Below, one piece after another: positions 5,100-6,493 of a stretch of 6,493 nucleotides of DNA. Positions within the stretch are counted from its first letter, which is position 1. Each line of letters starts with the position of its first letter. The DNA lies in assembly GCA_002449575.1 (NCBI GenBank), contig DJXC01000048.1:1-6493 (forward strand), given 5' to 3'. The translations under genes were made by a program, and so were the position numbers. Under the pieces are notes generated by a model. The model saw nothing but the letters and a program-made list of their open reading frames with translations, had not been told where the DNA came from and did not search any database. This DNA comes from Ruminococcus sp. UBA7014. GTDB taxonomy: Bacteria > Bacillota > Clostridia > Oscillospirales > Ruminococcaceae.

Positions 5100-6493
5100 A
5101 TGAAATTACAACGCATTTTTGCATCTGCACTTTCAGGCTTTCTTCTGCTGGCATCTGTTCCGGCAGTAAGGACTTCCGCTGCTGTTTTTGTACCGGAAGG
5201 CGCAGTGGCTTCGGTGACAGTGAATGATGTTACTTCTTATTATTATGATAATCCTTCTTCTGGTGGTGCGGAAGCTATGTGGAATACTGCTATGACAGGT
5301 TCTTCCGCAGTGATTACACTTTATGCAGACTGGAATTCTTCTTATGGCACACGCTTTGGCACAGGTGAAGGCTTTATTTATGATGGAGTTCTGAATGTGC
5401 CTTCTGGTCATGAAATTACAATCGACCTGAACGGATACGGCATCAACCGGAATCTGGAATTTGCTGTAGAACACGGAGAAGTCATTCACGTTGCAGGCGG
5501 AGGTACGCTGAATCTGACAGATACTAATGTAGCAATGGGCAGCAGTGGCACAATTTCCGGCGGAAACAGCTCCAACGGCGCAGGCGGCATTTATATCGAA
5601 GCCGGAGCTACAGTTAATATGTGGGGCGGTAATATCACCGGCAACAAGACAGATGCCAGTGGCGGCGGTGTACTGCTTGCCGGAGAAAATAGCCAGTTCA
5701 CTGTCAGCGGTGGAAAAATCTATAACAATACCGCCCAGCAATGCGGTGGTGGTGTTGCGGTTTCAGATGGCATATTCAAATTTGTCAGCGGTGAACTTTC
5801 TGACAATACCGGTCGTGACGGCGGCGGCATTTATGCCCAAGCCGGTGAAGTAAGCATTTCCGGTGGCAGCATTATAAGAAACACTGCTGTACACGGCGGT
5901 GGCATTCTGCTGAACAATACCGCAGCACTGACCCTGAAAGGCAAAGCTGCCGTTCAGAGCAATGTTGCTTCTGGTGAAAGCAGAGTTGGCGGTGGTATTC
6001 TTGCAATGGGTACTGTTCCGATTAAACTCGGCGGAAAGCCTTCTGTTCTGAACAACAGCGCAGACGGTGTACAGAGTAATCTGGTATTTTGTCAGGCAAC
6101 AGAAACCGATGCTCTTTCTTGTCAGGCAGAAAACATTGATACTGATATGGAAGCCAAAATTGGTGTCAGTCTTTCCGGAAACCTTCGTGAAGCTGTCTTT
6201 GCACCGGGCTGGACAGGCTCTGACTGCTTTATCTGTGATGCAGTAGACTATACACTCGAAAATAAAAACGGAAATCTGGTTCTGAAACGCACTTCCAGTT
6301 ATGCAGCGATTATAGGCAATAAAAATATGCTTCTGCTGATTGTTACCTGTATACTGATTGTACTGGCAATCATTGCAATTATCATTCTGGCATTCAGGAA
6401 AAACAAATCACCGGAAGAAATTGCAAAGCAGAAAGCAAAGAAGGCTGAAAAGATAAAAGCACAGGAAGCCAATGACGACGATGATGATGACGA
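5100..6493 (+). CDS. Secreted glycine-rich beta-helix surface protein with C-terminal membrane anchor (3' end missing)
   Basis: The gene is open to the right edge, with 464 codons visible. GGAGA (5088-5092) lies 7 bases before the ATG. Residues 1-27 are a classic signal peptide (MKLQRIFASALSGFLLLASV, then cleavage near TSA-A). Residues about 105-320 contain repeats of roughly 23-30 residues of the type GGGhh...hxhSGGxIxxNxA, for example around 161-183, 188-211, 216-237, 241-262 and 266-290. This pattern indicates a right-handed parallel beta-helix like pectate-lyase-fold or Pmp-type surface proteins. Cysteines are at 216, 331, 341, 376 and 379. Residues about 409-432 are a membrane helix, followed by a Lys/Ala/Glu-rich cytoplasmic tail that turns into a run of at least six Asp where the window ends. 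A surface adhesin or polysaccharide-binding role is likely. No catalytic residues could be assigned. Confidence 0.85.
   Translation, partial: MKLQRIFASALSGFLLLASVPAVRTSAAVFVPEGAVASVTVNDVTSYYYDNPSSGGAEAMWNTAMTGSSAVITLYADWNSSYGTRFGTGEGFIYDGVLNVPSGHEITIDLNGYGINRNLEFAVEHGEVIHVAGGGTLNLTDTNVAMGSSGTISGGNSSNGAGGIYIEAGATVNMWGGNITGNKTDASGGGVLLAGENSQFTVSGGKIYNNTAQQCGGGVAVSDGIFKFVSGELSDNTGRDGGGIYAQAGEVSISGGSIIRNTAVHGGGILLNNTAALTLKGKAAVQSNVASGESRVGGGILAMGTVPIKLGGKPSVLNNSADGVQSNLVFCQATETDALSCQAENIDTDMEAKIGVSLSGNLREAVFAPGWTGSDCFICDAVDYTLENKNGNLVLKRTSSYAAIIGNKNMLLLIVTCILIVLAIIAIIILAFRKNKSPEEIAKQKAKKAEKIKAQEANDDDDDD

Noticed and set aside
5133..5741. 202-codon leftward open frame with repeated Cys, Ala and His
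   Set aside because: It is the complement of the Gly/Asn-rich repeats of the surface protein, which itself has a promoter, ribosome binding site and signal peptide.
5545..5853. 102-codon rightward open frame in another frame
   Set aside because: It lies inside the beta-helix coding repeats and arises from their skewed codons; it has no ribosome binding site.

Overview
The base composition (moderately low G+C), the strong AGGAGG-type ribosome binding sites, the sigma-A-like promoters and the protein types suggest a Gram-positive Clostridia-class bacterium. A Ruminococcus-like gut Firmicute is my best guess, inferred from protein style and not from any marker search.

Layout. Positions 1-4172 hold a tightly packed rightward cluster. 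It contains the 3' end of a deoxycytidylate (dCMP) deaminase gene, two small unrecognised genes (a helical/coiled-coil protein and a basic membrane protein), a tRNA (guanine-N7)-methyltransferase gene (trmB), and a large gene for a galactosylceramidase-like glycoside hydrolase (GH59 type). The last two genes overlap by 23 bases. A 15-bp hairpin with A and T flanks (4177-4213) ends the cluster and also serves the convergent leftward gene. That gene (4222-4872) encodes a rhomboid-fold membrane protein that lacks the catalytic serine/histidine pair. A 227-base intergenic region follows, with two good divergent sigma-A-like promoters. The rightward one drives a secreted, glycine-rich beta-helix surface protein with a C-terminal membrane anchor and a charged cytoplasmic tail. 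This gene starts at 5100 and runs off the right edge.

How the genes fit together. dCMP deaminase and TrmB are housekeeping enzymes, and the packing implies co-transcription more than a shared pathway. The GH59-like protein is the least expected member: it has no signal peptide but ends in an Ala/Gly-rich hydrophobic segment followed by lysines. The pseudo-rhomboid and the beta-helix protein are divergently transcribed, and their two promoters carry nearly the same 10-base element in the same register between -35 and -10, so they may share a regulator. I found no RNA genes, insertion sequences, CRISPR arrays or clear mobile-element remnants.
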